From Erwinia sorbitola (lineage in GTDB: Bacteria; Pseudomonadota; Gammaproteobacteria; Enterobacterales; Enterobacteriaceae), in assembly GCF_009738185.1 (NCBI RefSeq), contig NZ_CP046509.1, forward strand, positions 4,219,501 to 4,283,500: 64,000 nucleotides of DNA, read 5' to 3'. Shown piece by piece: positions 62,001-64,000 of the stretch. The position numbers were made by a program, and so were the translations under genes. The notes under the pieces are model-generated. The model made no database searches and was not told the DNA's origin. It saw nothing but the letters and a program-made list of their open reading frames with translations. Numbering within the stretch: the stretch's first letter is position 1; each line of letters begins with the position of its first letter.

Positions 62001-64000
62001 CTGCCCACCGTGCTCACGCTCTGGCTCTGCGTGGTGGCCTTTTCATCAACCTGATGCCGCGTTGACTGGCTGCCCACCGTAAAGCCGATGCCGCCGCTGC
62101 TCATCAGCCCGCTCTTCTTCTTCTCCTCCAGCAGATAGCGGGACGCCGTCTCCGTCGCCGCAGCGATCTCAGCGTTGTTGCCCGCCGCCAGCGTCACGTC
62201 CTTATCCGCAACGATGGCGGAACCCCTCACCGCCAGGTCACGTCCGGCACTCACGCTGACGCTTTCACCACTGAGCAGGGATCCCTGTTCGTGAGTGTCG
62301 CGGTCGTCCTGCACCCTGTGGCTGCTGCTTTTCGACAGCACGCCTTTTTTCTCGCTGCGCTCCTCCGAGAACGCCGACTCACGGTCGGTGGCGCTGTTTA
62401 TCAGCACGTCCCGCTTCGCCTGCAGCGCTATCGCGCCCTCCTCGCTGTGCAGCGTGCTGCCCGTAACGGCAATATCGCTTTCACGGGCAATGACCGTCAC
62501 GCCGCGCTGGCCGCTCAGGGTGCTGCCCGTGCCGCTGTCGCGCACCGTTTCCCGCTCACGCCGGCTTCTGGTTTTGCCTTCGTGCGTGTTTTCATTATCC
62601 TGGTCGCTGACCACCCCGCGCGCCTCCCGGACGGTCACCGCCTGCGCGCTGACCCCGACGTTGCCCTGCCGGCTGTCAACCTGTGCGCCCTCCATCAGCA
62701 AACTGTTACCGGCCACCACCGTCACGCCCCCGTCGCCGCTCAGGGTACTGAGCTGCAGGCGGTCTTCCCGGCGGGTGTTGCTCACCGAGGAGGTGCGGCT
62801 GCTGGCGGTCAGATGCGTGGTGTTGGTGGTGGTCTCCGCCAGCAGCTTCACCCCGCCCCCGGCCTCTGCCCGGATGCTGCCGCCCGCCTTCGCCTGGCTG
62901 CCCTGGAGCGTGATGTCCTGCCCGGCGCGCAGGCTGAGGCTGCTTCCGGCACTCAGCGTACTGCCCAGCGCCTGCTGCCACTCGCCGCTGACTGTCGCCA
63001 TCCGCGTGCCGGCCTCTTCCCGGCCCGCGCTGGTGCGGTTGCCCATCGCACCGGATATCACCGCCAGGCTGGCCGTGTGGCTGCTTCTGGCGGCACCGAT
63101 GTCAAGGCTGTTCTGCGCGTTCAGGCTGAGGCTCTGCGTGGCATCCAGCTTCGCCCCCTCAAGGCGCACGTCTTTACCATTCAGGGTGATGTCACCGGCG
63201 CTCATCGAGGCCTGGCGCAGCGCATCCTGAAGGCGGGTGCTTAACGTCAGGCTGCCGGCCGTCACGCTGATGCTGCCGGCGCGGATATCTCCGCCCTGAT
63301 GCAGGAAGCTGTCCGCATCAACGTTCAGCGCCCGGTCAGAGACCAGGTTAGCAGCATTGTTCAGGCTGTCAGCCGAGAGTTGCAGGCTGCCGCCCGCTAT
63401 CAGCGCACCGTCGCCGGAGAGGCGCACCGTGCTGTTAGCCAGATATACTTTTGGCACCCATACCGTCTGCGGGCCACCGGCCGTATCGACCGTTTCACTC
63501 ACCAGCCAGACGATATCCTGTTGCAGCGCCGCAATCTGTGCCGGCGTCAGCGCCACGCCGGGCACCAGATGGAAGTCCTGCGCCACGCTGCCGCCGTTGT
63601 TCATCAGGCGCTGATACTGCGCCATGGCGTCTTCGCCCTTCTCCGGAAGTCGCCCGGTCAGCGTCAGCATCTGTTCACGCACCAGGCGCTGCTCGTAGAA
63701 GCCATCGCCAAGGCGTTTAACCACCTGTGCAGGATCGTATCCCACCAGCCCCAGCAGATAGTCACTGCTGATAAACCGGCTGCGGCTGGTAAAGCGCGCG
63801 TCGGTGACCACCAGGAAAGGGCTGCCTGCGGCGATCTGCTGCCGGAACAGGCCGTTATCCGGCACGGACATTGCCACCCGATCGGGGTGCTGTTGACCGG
63901 TCAGCGCCAGCTCACCCGGGGTTAAGGGGCGGCTGCCGGAGGAGAGATCCACCGCCAGCGGGTTACGCTCCTGCTCGGCGCGTTCTGCTTCCGCCGCGTT
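59036..64000 (-). CDS. cdiA: CdiA/filamentous hemagglutinin-family contact-dependent toxin, 3' part
   Basis: About 1654 residues of the C-terminal portion are visible and the frame runs off the window at 64000. Hemagglutinin repeats (beta-helix pattern, such as DITLNGKDVRLEGAKLDATQ and LTAGGSLSITATGRG) fill most of it. A pre-toxin region (SNALGHALLGGVVAELSGGS) leads to the VENN motif AVENNYL at about 59795. The last 255 residues are the toxin module; its end (YISEGNHRMVAAQEIYKKTG) has the G-x-HR-x-x-A pattern of ParB/Srx-fold nucleases. The protein is secreted by a two-partner CdiB, presumably outside the window. The putative immunity gene follows. Confidence 0.9.
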   Translation of the reverse strand, partial: NAAEAERAEQERNPLAVDLSSGSRPLTPGELALTGQQHPDRVAMSVPDNGLFRQQIAAGSPFLVVTDARFTSRSRFISSDYLLGLVGYDPAQVVKRLGDGFYEQRLVREQMLTLTGRLPEKGEDAMAQYQRLMNNGGSVAQDFHLVPGVALTPAQIAALQQDIVWLVSETVDTAGGPQTVWVPKVYLANSTVRLSGDGALIAGGSLQLSADSLNNAANLVSDRALNVDADSFLHQGGDIRAGSISVTAGSLTLSTRLQDALRQASMSAGDITLNGKDVRLEGAKLDATQSLSLNAQNSLDIGAARSSHTASLAVISGAMGNRTSAGREEAGTRMATVSGEWQQALGSTLSAGSSLSLRAGQDITLQGSQAKAGGSIRAEAGGGVKLLAETTTNTTHLTASSRTSSVSNTRREDRLQLSTLSGDGGVTVVAGNSLLMEGAQVDSRQGNVGVSAQAVTVREARGVVSDQDNENTHEGKTRSRRERETVRDSGTGSTLSGQRGVTVIARESDIAVTGSTLHSEEGAIALQAKRDVLINSATDRESAFSEERSEKKGVLSKSSSHRVQDDRDTHEQGSLLSGESVSVSAGRDLAVRGSAIVADKDVTLAAGNNAEIAAATETASRYLLEEKKKSGLMSSGGIGFTVGSQSTRHQVDEKATTQSQSVSTVGSRQGNVSITAGNRVHIGGADLVAGRDLSIAGDSVQIDPGYDKRRREESVESRQSGLTLALSGTVGSAVNTAVSTAQQARKEGDGRLQALQGTKAILSGAQGVQAYDHDSAVTEAADAKNAAGGMSKDADGAAKGATNTVGVSLSYGSQSSKSETVTGSSQSQGSSLTAGGSLSITATGRGNGPDSGDIRIAGSQLKAGKDLSLDAGRDIHLLSAQNTESTDGKNSSRGGSVGVGIGVGSGGFGISVSASVNGGKGHETGRGLTHTETTLDAGSAVSLTSGRDTTLRGAQVSGETVAADVGRHLTLASEQDSDSYDAKQQNVSAGGSFTFGSMTGSANVNVSRDRMKSRFDSVKEQTGLYAGSGGYDIRVGEHTRLDGAVISSTAAADKNRLDTGTLGWSDIHNRADYKTEHQSAGFNSGGPVGANLLSNVSALPVSGSGSEGHAEGTTKSAVSAGRLTVRDTANQQQDVSGLSRDTAHANDGSITPIFNKEKEQKRLQQAQLVSDIASQALDIYNTHEATKATREATAALADKARQREYEGRAGAELADAKRVDPVVDDSRQAVKEKAWQLAYEDALSRNGAQTGGSVSTGVNAVVSALQGLAGGDIRRALAQGAAPYLAGVVKSLTTQNKPYGEQSTQEKASNALGHALLGGVVAELSGGSAAAGAAGGVTGELAAPAIALALYGTADSSRLTSGQKENLSVLATLAAGIASGVSGGSTADAVTGAQAGKNAVENNYLHSDQALTFDKEMQACRSAGENCQPIIDKWKKISDEQSAQVDSNLKDKPLTAKEWDKPLAEGGIQATERPEWMGDIFGLDVMRDDEAKAYVQYWNSQDLTKIDVTTPDWVKFATLVADPENQAMLLSGGLVTKELVQLARSTLTNLSQGGIPFAIKSMQVGLRNPQQVDQLKNDMVSGNYKFTAPEGRIAGYVDSKGSYYISEGNHRMVAAQEIYKKTGDVSYVEKLIQNGSWTQTKNAPAGASSMPKRK
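59847..60161. repeat. 315-bp direct repeat, copy inside cdiA
   Basis: The parental copy of the repeat at 57150-57464, covering the pre-toxin region of cdiA just before VENN. Confidence 0.9.

Noticed and set aside
60887..63244. Long plus-strand frames (317 to 392 residues) opposite cdiA
   Set aside because: They are antisense shadows of a GC-rich, repetitive beta-helix gene; composition is unlike a protein and no ribosome sites are present.

Overview
The window reads as chromosome of a motile enterobacterium of the Erwinia/Pantoea type (Erwiniaceae). The evidence is an ERIC element and REP-like palindromes, a three-subunit membrane gluconate dehydrogenase typical of that group, and a gene order matching the E. 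coli 92-min region (gltP, acs-yjcH-actP, yjcE, ghxP, soxR/soxS, yjcB). The genus assignment is an inference. No rRNA, tRNA or CRISPR array was seen.

Positions 1-21000 hold metabolic and sensory genes. There is a leuCD-like dehydratase pair with a divergent LysR regulator, a YrdC-domain protein and a PRISE-type reductase with its own LysR gene. Next come the gluconate 2-dehydrogenase operon (gamma, FAD and cytochrome c subunits) behind a GntR-like operator, a PAS-PAS-PAS-GGDEF-EAL protein, sbmA, a fused DhaK-DhaL kinase, a second-type leuA behind a terminator-containing leader, an AraC regulator and an Aer-like chemoreceptor with a FliA-type promoter.

Positions 21000-38200 are the E. coli-syntenic block: dicarboxylate and acetate uptake and activation (gltP, acs-yjcH-actP), then an inserted 71-bp tandem repeat, yfaZ and an lrgAB/LysR set. 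After these come yjcE, ghxP with PurR-like boxes, a GST, the soxR/soxS pair with its classical operator, a YfiN-like diguanylate cyclase and yjcB.

Positions 38200-51500 hold an isolated ATP-grasp/flippase pair, a truncated IS3 remnant, an EamA transporter, a VirK/YbjX protein, a DUF3828 protein, dld, a CycA-like permease, gdhA and a YegS-like lipid kinase.

Positions 51500-64000 are accessory DNA. A 4.4-kb element with matching inverted ends (51781-56187) carries an ISNCY-type transposase broken by one in-frame TAG and, in convergent orientation, an AT-rich 862-residue ABC-type ATPase with a CxxC hook motif, resembling RloC/PrrC-like defence ATPases. Beyond it lie a RelB/RelE-type toxin-antitoxin pair, a 315-bp duplicated piece of cdiA, an orphan CdiA C-terminal module with a membrane immunity candidate, a cdiI candidate, and the 3' part of a large cdiA running off the window. 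The transposon with ATPase cargo next to a modular contact-dependent inhibition locus is the most interesting part of the window.
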